A stretch of DNA of 64,000 nucleotides from Faecalibacterium sp. I3-3-89 (GTDB lineage Bacteria > Bacillota > Clostridia > Oscillospirales > Ruminococcaceae): the NCBI RefSeq assembly GCF_023347275.1, contig NZ_CP094468.1, positions 310,001 to 374,000 of the forward strand. The letters run 5' to 3'. The position numbers were made by a program, and so were the translations under genes. Shown here piece by piece: positions 26,166-34,301 of this stretch. The notes below the pieces were generated by a model, which was not told where the DNA came from, ran no database searches, and worked only from the letters and a program-made list of their open reading frames with translations. Position 1 is the stretch's first letter; each line of letters opens with the position of its first letter.

Positions 26166-27512
26166 ATGAAGATCTCTCGCAGAAACTTTCTGAAGGTCGC
26201 CGGTGCTGCCGGTGTGGCATCCGCACTGGCCGCCTGCGGCGGCGCATCCAGCTCCACCGCTGCTTCTTCTGCCGCATCCGGCAGCGCATCTGCCGTAAAC
26301 GGCGATGTGACCATTCGCTTTACATGGTGGGGCGGCCAGACCCGTCACGACCTGACCCAGAAAGTGCTGGACAAGTACACCGAGCTGAACCCCAATGTGC
26401 ATTTTGAGACCACCCCCTCCGGCTGGGATGGCTACTTTGAGAAGCTGGCTACCGACACAGCCACCGGCGGCATGGCTGATATCGTCCAGATGGACTATAT
26501 GTACATCTCCACCTACGCCAAGAACGGCTCTCTGGCAGACCTGTCCTCTTATGCTTCGGACGGCACGCTGGATATTTCCAACGTGGACGATGCCCTGATC
26601 GATGCAGGCACCATTGGCGGCAAGATGGTGGGTATCCCGCTGTCCACCTCGCTGGTCTCCTTCATCTACAACCCCTCTGTGCTGGAAGAGGCCGGTGTCA
26701 CCGCTCCTCAGAACGGCTGGACCTGGGACGACTTTGTTTCCATCTGCAAGACCGTCAAGGAAAAGACCGGCAAGTACGGCTTCGGCGGCTCTGCGTTCAT
26801 CGACACCAACCTGCTGAACTACTGGGTGCGTGAGCATGGTGTCTCCCTGTTCGCAGAGGACAACAAGAGCCTGGGCTTTGATGATGTGCAGATCCTGACC
26901 GATTACTTCCAGCTTTGGAAAGAACTGATCGATGCCGGTGCCGCACCGAACCCCGATGAGTACGAGCAGATTGCGACCCTTGGCAATGACGCAAGCCCGG
27001 TCATCACCGGCGATGCAGCATTCCACCAGTCCTGGAACAACTTTGGCACCATCGGTGCAAATGCCGGCAACGACACGCTGGAGCTGCTGGTTCCCCCGGT
27101 GAAGAAGGCCGGAGAGAAAGCTCTTTGGTACAAGCCCGGCATGTTCTTCTCCGTGTCCGAGACTTCCAAGGTCAAGGATGCTGCTGCCGCTTTCATCAGC
27201 TGGTTCCTGAACAGCGACGAAGCCAACGACATCATGCTGGGCGAGCGCGGCACTCCCTCCGCAAGCAACTCCCGTGATCATCTGACCAGCAGCGGCGCGC
27301 TGACCCAGAAGCAGGTTGAAATGTTCGACTTCGTTTCCGATGCCGCTGATTACTGCGGCGATACCCCGGCACCGGACCCCTCCGGTATTTCCGAGATCAA
27401 CACCCAGTTCAAGAACATTGCCTACAGCGTGTTCTACGGTCAGGCCACTCCCGCCGAGGCTGCACAGCAGTTCTATGACGAGGCCAACAACATCCTCGCC
27501 ACCAACAACTAA
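26166..27512 (+). CDS. Sugar ABC transporter substrate-binding lipoprotein
   Basis: A 448-residue family 1 extracellular solute-binding protein (YesO/UgpB-like). The N-terminus has a twin-arginine type signal SRRNFLKVAGAAGV followed by the lipobox ALAAC, so the protein is probably exported and lipid-anchored to the outer face of the membrane. A Ser/Ala-rich linker leads to the binding domain (VTIRFTWWGGQTRHD..., YPFSNS-like core DIVQMDYMYI). It captures the oligosaccharide. The ATG at 26166 follows GGAGGAAATTCTC; the upstream ATG at 26151 overlaps that site. A terminator behind the gene suggests it is made in excess over the permeases. Confidence 0.88.
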   Translation: MKISRRNFLKVAGAAGVASALAACGGASSSTAASSAASGSASAVNGDVTIRFTWWGGQTRHDLTQKVLDKYTELNPNVHFETTPSGWDGYFEKLATDTATGGMADIVQMDYMYISTYAKNGSLADLSSYASDGTLDISNVDDALIDAGTIGGKMVGIPLSTSLVSFIYNPSVLEEAGVTAPQNGWTWDDFVSICKTVKEKTGKYGFGGSAFIDTNLLNYWVREHGVSLFAEDNKSLGFDDVQILTDYFQLWKELIDAGAAPNPDEYEQIATLGNDASPVITGDAAFHQSWNNFGTIGANAGNDTLELLVPPVKKAGEKALWYKPGMFFSVSETSKVKDAAAAFISWFLNSDEANDIMLGERGTPSASNSRDHLTSSGALTQKQVEMFDFVSDAADYCGDTPAPDPSGISEINTQFKNIAYSVFYGQATPAEAAQQFYDEANNILATNN

Positions 27513-27521
27513 TGAAACCAT

Positions 27522-27558
27522 GCGGGAGGGGTCACTCCACAGACCCCTCCCGCCTTTT
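27522..27558 (+). terminator. Attenuating terminator behind the binding-protein gene
   Basis: GCGGGAGGGGTC (27522-27533) pairs perfectly with GACCCCTCCCGC (27542-27553), followed by CTTTTTG. Permease genes follow directly, so it probably sets the ratio of binding protein to permease. Confidence 0.85.
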
Positions 27559-27578
27559 TGTGAAAAGGAGGCCTCGCT

Positions 27579-28490
27579 GTGTCAAACACAAAAGCTGTTG
27601 CGCTGAAAAAGCACAATTTTGGCGATGATACCAAAGTCGGCTATCTGCTGCTGGCTCCGTGGCTGTTTGGATTCATCTTCATGTATGTGATCCCGGCTGC
27701 GATGTCCATCTACTATTCCTTTACGGATTATAACCTGCTGTCCGCCCCCAACTGGGTCGGACTGAAAAACTATATCACTATTTTTACAACCGATAAGACC
27801 TTTCGCAAGGCGTTGGTCGTTACGTTCAGCTATGTCTTTATCATGGTGCCGCTCCGTCTGGCCTTTGCGCTGTTCGTGGCAACGTTGCTGAACAAAAAGC
27901 ACATGGGCATGGCGTTTTATCGTGTTCTGTATTACATCCCGTCCATCGTCGGCGGCTCTATCGCTGTTTCCGTGGTCTGGAAGCAGATTTTCGGCAACAA
28001 GGGTGTTCTTATGAGCCTGCTGTCTGCCATTGGCATCGAACAGAAATTCTCCCTGCTGGGCAACCCCAAAACTGCTCTGTTCGTCATCGTCCTGATGGGT
28101 GTGTGGCAGTTCGGTTCCTGTATGCTGGTGTTCCTCTCCGGGCTGAAGCAGATTCCGAATTCCCTGTATGAATCTGCTTCGCTGGATGGTGCTTCCAAGA
28201 TGCAGCAATTCTGGAAAATCACCATGCCGATGCTGACCCCGACTATCTTCTTCAACCTCATCCAGCAGATCATCAACGGTTTCCGCGTCTTTACCGAGAG
28301 TTACGTTATCACGGATGGCGGCCCCATGAACAGCACTCTGACCTATGTGCTGTACCTGTACCGCTCGGCATTTGCAAACTTCCACATGGGTTACTCCTGC
28401 GCACTGGCATGGATTCTGGTTGCCATCATCGGAGTTATGACCCTGATCCTGTTCAAGAGCCAGAACAGCTGGGTTCATTACGAAGGGTAA
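27579..28490 (+). CDS. Sugar ABC transporter permease (MalF/UgpA type)
   Basis: A 303-residue inner-membrane permease with six predicted membrane segments; the first is LLLAPWLFGFIFMYVIPAAM. The conserved cytoplasmic EAA loop reads ESASLDGASKMQQFWKITMP, which contacts the ATPase. Together with the next gene it forms the channel for the oligosaccharide bound by the lipoprotein. The start is a GTG at 27579 with AAAAGGAGG upstream. It resembles YesP/LplB-type permeases. No ATPase gene is present in the element, so a shared MsmK/UgpC-type ATPase from the chromosome must energize it (family knowledge). Confidence 0.9.
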   Translation: MSNTKAVALKKHNFGDDTKVGYLLLAPWLFGFIFMYVIPAAMSIYYSFTDYNLLSAPNWVGLKNYITIFTTDKTFRKALVVTFSYVFIMVPLRLAFALFVATLLNKKHMGMAFYRVLYYIPSIVGGSIAVSVVWKQIFGNKGVLMSLLSAIGIEQKFSLLGNPKTALFVIVLMGVWQFGSCMLVFLSGLKQIPNSLYESASLDGASKMQQFWKITMPMLTPTIFFNLIQQIINGFRVFTESYVITDGGPMNSTLTYVLYLYRSAFANFHMGYSCALAWILVAIIGVMTLILFKSQNSWVHYEG

Positions 28491-28502
28491 GGAGAAAGAA
28501 AA

Positions 28503-29354
28503 ATGGTTGGTCAGAAAAGTACAAAGGCACAATCCGTGTTCTTCCACATTTTTTCCTGTGTTCTGGGCTTTATCATGGTGTATCCGCTGCTGTGGCTGCT
28601 GATGAGCTCTTTCAAGTCCAACGACACCATGTTCCACAACGCATGGTCGCTCATCCCGGAAAAGTGGGATATTCTCACAAACTACCTTTCCGGCTGGAAG
28701 GGTATCGCGGGCATTCCGTTCTGGCGGTTTACATTGAACAGCGTCATCGTTACTGTGGTCTCGGTTGCAGGCACTATCTTCTGTTCCCTGCTCGCCGCCT
28801 ATGCGGTTTCCCGCCTGAAATTCAAGGGTGCAAACTTCTGGTTCGGCTGCATCGTCATGACTATGATGATTCCTTCGCAGGTCATGGTAGTGCCCCAGTA
28901 CATCATCCTGAAAAAGCTGGGACTTTCCGATACGCTGGTTTCTATGACCCTGCCGTGGGTGTTCGGCTACGGCTTCTTCATCTTCCTCATCGCCCAGTAT
29001 ATGCGCGGCATTCCCCGTGATCTGGACGAGGCTGCCATGCTGGACGGCTGTTCCAAGCCCGGCATCCTGTTCAAAATTATGATTCCCATCGTCAAGCCCG
29101 CCATCGTGACCGCAGCCATCTTCGCCTTCTACTGGATCTGGCAGGACTTCTTCCAGCCGCTGATCTTCGTTTCCAGCCCGAAGAATTATACCATCCCGCT
29201 GGCACTGAAGCTCTACACCGACCCCAATAGCTACAACAACTACGGCGGTCTGTTCGCTATGTCGGTGCTGTCGTTGCTGCCGGTCATCATCGTGTTCATC
29301 CTGTTCCAGAAATATATCGTTGAAGGTATCGCCACTGACGGCATCAAGGGTTAA
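28503..29354 (+). CDS. Sugar ABC transporter permease (MalG/UgpE type)
   Basis: A 283-residue permease, partner of the preceding one, with six membrane segments (for example FIMVYPLLWLLMSSFKSN at the N-terminus, the typical YPL..L..SFK pattern). The EAA loop reads DEAAMLDGCSKPGILFKIMIP. The C-terminus FILFQKYIVEGIATDGIKG matches the YtcP/UgpE ending IVEGITAGAVKG-like. The ATG at 28503 follows AAGGAGAAAGAAAA, 12 bases after the previous stop, so the two permeases are coupled. A terminator follows before the GH115-like gene. Confidence 0.9.
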   Translation: MVGQKSTKAQSVFFHIFSCVLGFIMVYPLLWLLMSSFKSNDTMFHNAWSLIPEKWDILTNYLSGWKGIAGIPFWRFTLNSVIVTVVSVAGTIFCSLLAAYAVSRLKFKGANFWFGCIVMTMMIPSQVMVVPQYIILKKLGLSDTLVSMTLPWVFGYGFFIFLIAQYMRGIPRDLDEAAMLDGCSKPGILFKIMIPIVKPAIVTAAIFAFYWIWQDFFQPLIFVSSPKNYTIPLALKLYTDPNSYNNYGGLFAMSVLSLLPVIIVFILFQKYIVEGIATDGIKG

Positions 29355-29365
29355 GTTCATTCATC

Positions 29366-29399
29366 AAGGCACTGTGCGGCGCGTACAGTGCCTTTTTTC
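29366..29399 (+). terminator. Terminator after the permease pair
   Basis: AAGGCACTGT (29366-29375) pairs with ACAGTGCCTT (29385-29394), followed by TTTT. Confidence 0.85.
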
Positions 29400-29418
29400 A
29401 AAAGAGAGGTTTTTGTGT

Positions 29419-31425
29419 ATGATTCTCAACCGGAATAGTCAGATTGTTGCTACGGAGCCGCCAAAGCCCGTACAGTATGCCATCTCTGCCTTGCAGAGAG
29501 ATAAGAAAGCTGTATTCACAGAGACCGGAATGCCCGGCGGCGATATCGTTCTTGCAAAGGATAGTGACCTTCCGCCGGAGTGTTTCTGCCTGCAGGTGCA
29601 TGAGGACAGACTGATGCTGACCGCCGCCGATGCCCTCGGCTTTGTATACGGTCTGTTTGAAATCAGTCGCCGTTTTCTGGGTGTGCAGCCCTTCTGGTTC
29701 TGGAACGATCAGAAATTTATCCAGACCGATGGCGTGACTGTGCCGCAGAATTTCACATATGAAAGCAAGCCCGCACGGGTACGGTACCGCGGCTGGTTCG
29801 TCAACGATGAAACTCTGATTTCCCACTGGAAGGTGGAACGCCGCAGCGAGATGCCCTTTGTGATGGTCTTTGAGACGCTGCTGCGGCTGGGCGGCAATCT
29901 GGTGATTCCCGGCACGGGCAAAAACGGCCACCGCTACCATGATCTTGCAGCGGATATGGGCCTCATCATCACCCACCACCATGCCGAGCCGCTGGGAGCC
30001 GAAATGTTTGTGCAGGCGTACCCGGAGCTGGAACCAAAGTTCAGTCTCTACCCGGAAAAGTTCCGCGCGCTCTGGCAGCAGGCCATTGACCGGCAAAAAA
30101 ATACACCCACCGTCTGGAACATCGGGTTCCGGGGGCAGGGCGATAAACCCTTCTGGGAGGACGACCCCCAGTACGACACCCCGGAAAAGCGGGGCGCACT
30201 GATTTCCTCCCTCATCCGGGAACAGTATGATCTGGTCAAGCACAGCGACCCGCATGCCGTCTGCTGCACCAATCTGTATGGGGAGACTATGGAACTGTAC
30301 CAGCAGGGCTGCCTTGATCTGCCGGACGAGGTGATCAAAATCTGGGCAGACAATGGTTTCGGCAAGATGGTCAGCCGCCGTCAGGGTAACAGCAATCCGC
30401 GTGTGAAAGCACTGCCTCCGCAGGGCGATACCGGTGCGCATGGTCTGTATTATCACGCATCCTTTTATGATTTGCAGGCGGCAAGTCACATTACCATGCT
30501 GCCCAACAGCACGGAGTTTGTCTGCGAGGAGCTGACCAATGCTCTCCGTCACGGTGTGGACGATTATTGGCTCATCAACTGCTCCAACGTCAAACCCCAT
30601 GCATATCTGCTGGATTATATCGCCCAGCTCTGGCAGAACGGCACCGCCGACCCGGAGGGACACTGCATCGCTTATGCACAGGCTTACTACGGCAAAGCCA
30701 ATGCCCTGCCCGTGGCAAAATGCCTTGCCGGATATGCGGACCATGCCGTATCGTACGGGGAACACCCGGACGACCATGCAGGTGATCAATTTTACAACCA
30801 TGTGCCCAGGATGCTTATTACCCAGTTCCTCCGTGACCGCACCCAGCCCAGCGAGGACCTGAACTGGCTATGTGACCGTCCGGCTCTGAGCGGGCAGGCA
30901 GCATGGTGCGGTGAAAAATTCCGAGAAGCCATGCAAAACTATGAGCAGTATCTTCGCCAATGCGAAGCTACTGCTGCCACTCTGACTGGTGCCGCACGGA
31001 CACTTTTTCAGGATACGCTTTTGATGCAGGCACAGCTCTACACATTCTGGGCAGAGGGCGGCGAGGACGTATGCGCAGCACTGGAGGCCGGTTTCGTGGG
31101 CGACTGGAAGCATTGCTTCTATCAGGCAGGCCGGGCAAAAAATGCCTACACTGCCGCAAATGCTGCCATGCGGAACCGGGAACATGGAAAATGGATTGAC
31201 TTTTACGCCAACGAGTGTCAAACTGATGTTAAACAGTCGGCACAGCTTTGTGGTTACCTGATGAGCTTTGCACGTACAATGGGCGAAGGCCCGCATTTTT
31301 ACGAATGGATGCGGGAGTTTAACGACAGCGAAGCGGACCGCCGTGTGATGCTGATCCTGAACACGGACAATCACCCGGATGATGACACCCTTTGGCGGCT
31401 TATGGAGCAGCACTGGGGGCAGTAA
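29419..31425 (+). CDS. Glycoside hydrolase family 115-like protein (alpha-glucuronidase type)
   Basis: A 668-residue protein with the layout of a short GH115 enzyme. The N-terminal domain (about 1-100) has ADALGFVYGLFEISRRFLGV, a typical helix of alpha-glucuronidase-type accessory folds. The barrel follows with VRYRGWFVNDE (GH115 RG.F.NDE), VIPGTGKNGHRYHDLAADMG and MGLIITHHHAEPLG. GH115 enzymes release (4-O-methyl)glucuronic acid from xylan or arabinogalactan side chains. It is shorter than well-studied GH115 proteins and may have another specificity. No signal peptide is visible. The ATG at 29419 has only a GAGAGG-like site; the frame upstream runs through a terminator. The family call is from motif pattern, moderately certain. 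Confidence 0.72.
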   Translation: MILNRNSQIVATEPPKPVQYAISALQRDKKAVFTETGMPGGDIVLAKDSDLPPECFCLQVHEDRLMLTAADALGFVYGLFEISRRFLGVQPFWFWNDQKFIQTDGVTVPQNFTYESKPARVRYRGWFVNDETLISHWKVERRSEMPFVMVFETLLRLGGNLVIPGTGKNGHRYHDLAADMGLIITHHHAEPLGAEMFVQAYPELEPKFSLYPEKFRALWQQAIDRQKNTPTVWNIGFRGQGDKPFWEDDPQYDTPEKRGALISSLIREQYDLVKHSDPHAVCCTNLYGETMELYQQGCLDLPDEVIKIWADNGFGKMVSRRQGNSNPRVKALPPQGDTGAHGLYYHASFYDLQAASHITMLPNSTEFVCEELTNALRHGVDDYWLINCSNVKPHAYLLDYIAQLWQNGTADPEGHCIAYAQAYYGKANALPVAKCLAGYADHAVSYGEHPDDHAGDQFYNHVPRMLITQFLRDRTQPSEDLNWLCDRPALSGQAAWCGEKFREAMQNYEQYLRQCEATAATLTGAARTLFQDTLLMQAQLYTFWAEGGEDVCAALEAGFVGDWKHCFYQAGRAKNAYTAANAAMRNREHGKWIDFYANECQTDVKQSAQLCGYLMSFARTMGEGPHFYEWMREFNDSEADRRVMLILNTDNHPDDDTLWRLMEQHWGQ

Positions 31426-31445
31426 ACGAAATGTGAGGAAAGGCC

Positions 31446-33233
31446 ATGTTCCACCGAGCCAAAAAACAGTTTCTTGATTTACCGCTGGCACAGAAATTTG
31501 TCGGTATCTTTGCGGTACTGACCCTGCTCAGCGGTGCGCTGATGATCGGCGCACTGCATTTGGGACTTTCAGTCTTTGAGGAAAAGTTCTATGAGAAATC
31601 CCTGCAGGAACTGGATTTTTTCGTGCAGAAGGTGGACGATGATATTCAGGGCATTGACACCCTGACCCGCAGCATCGCCGTGGATTCCACGATTCAGCAG
31701 CAGATGAACGCCCTTTCAAACGCAGACCCGGAGACAGCAAATTACTATTATCTGCTCACAGGCATCCGCCCGCTCCTGCTGGAAAAAATCTATCAGGACG
31801 GGCAAATCAGCAGCCTGCAATATACCGATCTGTATGGACATACACTGACCATCGGGCAGGATATGCCCGACCCCGGTGCGGCCCGGTTGACCGCCCTTGA
31901 AATGTCGCTGAACCAGACCCCCGGCGGCTTTACACTGGTGTCATCCGACAGTGCAGACTATCCGTACATCCTCTGTGGGCGGAGAATCTTGCGCAGTCAG
32001 GACATGAGCCTGAAAAAACTGGGCACCGTTGTGGTAGCACTGAATGTCGGGAAATTGCTGGACAATGAGATTCACCGCCTTTCCAGCAAACCATCTGAAC
32101 TGTATCTGTACAATTGTCAGACGCTGGTTTATCACAGCGGTAAGGCGGCGGATGCCGTTGTGCTGCCGGACAGCGCACAGGGTTATAAGATCCAGACCTT
32201 GAGCGGCAAGAAAAAATTCATCTGCTGGCAAACCAGTTCACTTACTGGACTTCGGCTATGCAGTGTATTTGACTACCATGAAATCTATGGCCAAATCAAT
32301 GCGGCTCGAAATGCCCTGATATTCGGTGAATGTGCGATTCTGCTTCTGTTTGCATGGGTGCTTCTGCATATGGCGCGCCTTGTCACAAAGCCAATCCATA
32401 CTCTGGGCGAAGCGGTGCAGACGGTTGACCAGCAGGAGGGTAACTTTGCAGCAGCCCGCGCCCTGTTGCCGAAAGACATCTCGGCAGATGAAATTGGCAC
32501 ATTGACAAAAGAATTTGATTCCATGCTGGGCAAGATCGACACACTGATCCATGAGAATTACGAAAAACAGATTCTCCTGCAGGAAACCCGGTATAAGATG
32601 CTGCAGGCACAGATCAACCCGCACTTCTTATACAACACCCTCGGAACGCTGAACTGGCTGGTCAAAGCAGGCAACCGGGAAGATGCCTGTAAGATGATCG
32701 TCAGTCTGGGCGACATTCTCCGTGCCGCCCTCAGCCCGCGCCAGAATTCTACCGCGGCAGCAGATGTACAGCTGGCAGGCAGTTACATCGCCATTCAGCA
32801 ACTTCGCTATAAGAGCCGTGCGGAGTTTACGCTGACGGCATCCGGTGAACTGGAGCAATGGTCCTTGCCGCACTTTACCTTGCAGCCGCTTGTAGAAAAC
32901 GCAATCCATTATGGCGTGGAGGACAGTGATGAAGTTTGCAAAATCGATGTGATCGTGCAAGCAGAGGATGATACCTTGACATTGATTGTTCACAATACTG
33001 GAAAGCCTGTCAAACCAGAGAAGCTAACTAAGATACGAACCTTCACAGTCAAACCGCAGGGACACGGCATTGGCTTGAAAAACATCTACGAGCGGCTGTC
33101 TATGCTTTACAAGGCCTTTGGGTTTGATTTTGACAGTGATGAATCCGGCACGACGGTCAAAATTGTACTGAAGCAGGAAAATCTGGCCGTTTCGGAAGAT
33201 ATTAGTGATACTTCTACCGCTTTACCGCAATAA
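31446..33233 (+). CDS. YesM-type sensor histidine kinase
   Basis: A 595-residue membrane kinase. The first membrane segment is about 18-42 and the second about 288-312. Between them lies an extracellular sensor domain of about 245 residues that probably detects the sugar or the loaded binding protein. A HAMP-like linker with TKPIHTLGEAV follows, then a His_kinase (LytS/YesM) domain with QAQINPHFLYNTL, where His393 is the phosphorylated residue. The ATPase part has QPLVENAIHYGV and GHGIGLKNIYERL. It pairs with the regulator at 24540. ATG after GTGAGGAAAGGCC, 20 bases after GH115. It is the last gene of the cargo before the mobilization region. Confidence 0.88.
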   Translation: MFHRAKKQFLDLPLAQKFVGIFAVLTLLSGALMIGALHLGLSVFEEKFYEKSLQELDFFVQKVDDDIQGIDTLTRSIAVDSTIQQQMNALSNADPETANYYYLLTGIRPLLLEKIYQDGQISSLQYTDLYGHTLTIGQDMPDPGAARLTALEMSLNQTPGGFTLVSSDSADYPYILCGRRILRSQDMSLKKLGTVVVALNVGKLLDNEIHRLSSKPSELYLYNCQTLVYHSGKAADAVVLPDSAQGYKIQTLSGKKKFICWQTSSLTGLRLCSVFDYHEIYGQINAARNALIFGECAILLLFAWVLLHMARLVTKPIHTLGEAVQTVDQQEGNFAAARALLPKDISADEIGTLTKEFDSMLGKIDTLIHENYEKQILLQETRYKMLQAQINPHFLYNTLGTLNWLVKAGNREDACKMIVSLGDILRAALSPRQNSTAAADVQLAGSYIAIQQLRYKSRAEFTLTASGELEQWSLPHFTLQPLVENAIHYGVEDSDEVCKIDVIVQAEDDTLTLIVHNTGKPVKPEKLTKIRTFTVKPQGHGIGLKNIYERLSMLYKAFGFDFDSDESGTTVKIVLKQENLAVSEDISDTSTALPQ

Positions 33234-33866
33234 ATTTCGCAAAACAATATTGACGCACCTACACTTTCATGATACCCTTTATTCCAAATCCTGCTGACAA
33301 AAGTGGTGGTTCTCACCGTGATAACCACCACTTTCAGTGGACGATTGCCCAGAAAGAACGTACCGCCCGCAACACACCCGATTCATTTTGCCGCCGATTC
33401 ACCCGACAAAATCATCGCTGCGCTGCGTGGGCGGTATTTTTCTTTTATGGGAAACGCACCTTGAAAATTTCATGAGCCGACCGGACGTGATACCGACTTT
33501 TCGTCAACGCCGCTGTACAAACAGGGGCAGGAACTTCGTTCGGAGCAAACGGTGACTCCCTTACATGAGCAGCATCACCTCTACTTATTTTTGCGTCTTA
33601 ACAATTCGGAAACATTTGTTGAAAATGCGTTTTGAGCGCAGCGGTAGAGGGCAAGAACCGTCCCGTGGCCACAAATTTTCAATTCTTGAAAATGTTGTGC
33701 TCCACCGGGACTTCACTTCTTCAATGCGTCTGCATTTCCGAAGTGATCTTGTTGGGGCGTGCCTGCCCCAAACCCTGCTCATCATTCGTGCCTTGCGGCA
33801 CGAATGGAACGGCGTGTCGTGCTTACATAACTTCACCGAGGAGTTATCGAACAGACAGGAGGTACA
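33234..33866. other. Non-coding mobilization region with several palindromes
   Basis: About 630 bases without a supported gene. Structures seen: hairpin AAAGTGGTGGTT (33300-33311) with AACCACCACTTT (33323-33334); a roughly 50-base imperfect palindrome at 33661-33710 with inner arms ATTTTCAA/TTGAAAAT and outer CACAA/TTGTG; and a perfect stem at 33783-33806. Its position directly upstream of mobC and the relaxase is where an oriT is normally found. Confidence 0.6.
33783..33806. other. Candidate oriT inverted repeat
   Basis: CATTCGTGCC (33783-33792) pairs perfectly with GGCACGAATG (33797-33806) around TTGC. The flank GGAACGGCGTGTCGTGC on the mobC side could hold the nick site. Relaxases of this class nick beside such a repeat; the exact nick is not visible. 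Confidence 0.5.
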
Positions 33867-34301
33867 ATGACCAAAACGAATGTTCAACTGACCCCTAGCA
33901 ATTCCCAGCACCACGACACGCCGAACAACAAAACGCACGTCATCAAGTTCCGTGTGACAGCGGAGGAAAAAGCGTCACTGGAACTCACTTGCAAACTCCT
34001 GAATCTCTCCCTCTCCACTTTCATCCGCCGTGCCATCCACAACGTCAAGATCGAGAAAACGGTCATCGTTGCCGGCGGCGGAGAAGAAACCCTGACCGCT
34101 GTTTCCACCCTGCTTGCCCAGTGCAACAAGGTGGGCGGCAACCTCAACCAGCTTGCAAGGCACTTCAATTCCGGCGGTGCAGACACCGAGCAGATCCGGG
34201 CGAAACTCCTTGACGAACTTGCAGACCTGACTGCATTCCGGCTCAGCGCCGAGAAAGTTCTGGGTGAACTGTATGGCAACGCTCAAGCATATCAGCTCTA
34301 A
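33867..34301 (+). CDS. mobC: MobC-like relaxosome accessory protein
   Basis: A 144-residue protein. The N-terminal half has a ribbon-helix-helix-like DNA-binding pattern (HVIKFRVTAEEKASLELTCKLL then LSTFIRRAIH). The C-terminal half has the MobC block TLLAQCNKVGGNLNQLARHFN, which is characteristic of mobilization accessory proteins. It is thought to bind oriT and help the relaxase to open the strands. The ATG follows ACAGGAGGTACA. It overlaps the relaxase start by 29 bases, which implies coupled translation. The location beside palindromes at 33.2-33.8 kb fits this role. Confidence 0.85.
   Translation: MTKTNVQLTPSNSQHHDTPNNKTHVIKFRVTAEEKASLELTCKLLNLSLSTFIRRAIHNVKIEKTVIVAGGGEETLTAVSTLLAQCNKVGGNLNQLARHFNSGGADTEQIRAKLLDELADLTAFRLSAEKVLGELYGNAQAYQL

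Noticed and set aside
24504..27521. A 1005-codon open frame on the minus strand opposite the regulator and binding-protein genes
   Set aside because: It lacks a ribosome site and family motifs, and its composition reflects the codon bias of the real genes on the other strand. Similar long antisense frames opposite murC (1644-3077), kdgA-kdgK (11777-13840), clpB (61460-63451) and uxaC were rejected for the same reason.
33269..33898. Several short open frames in the gap before mobC
   Set aside because: None has a convincing ribosome site or recognisable sequence, and they overlap strong palindromes.
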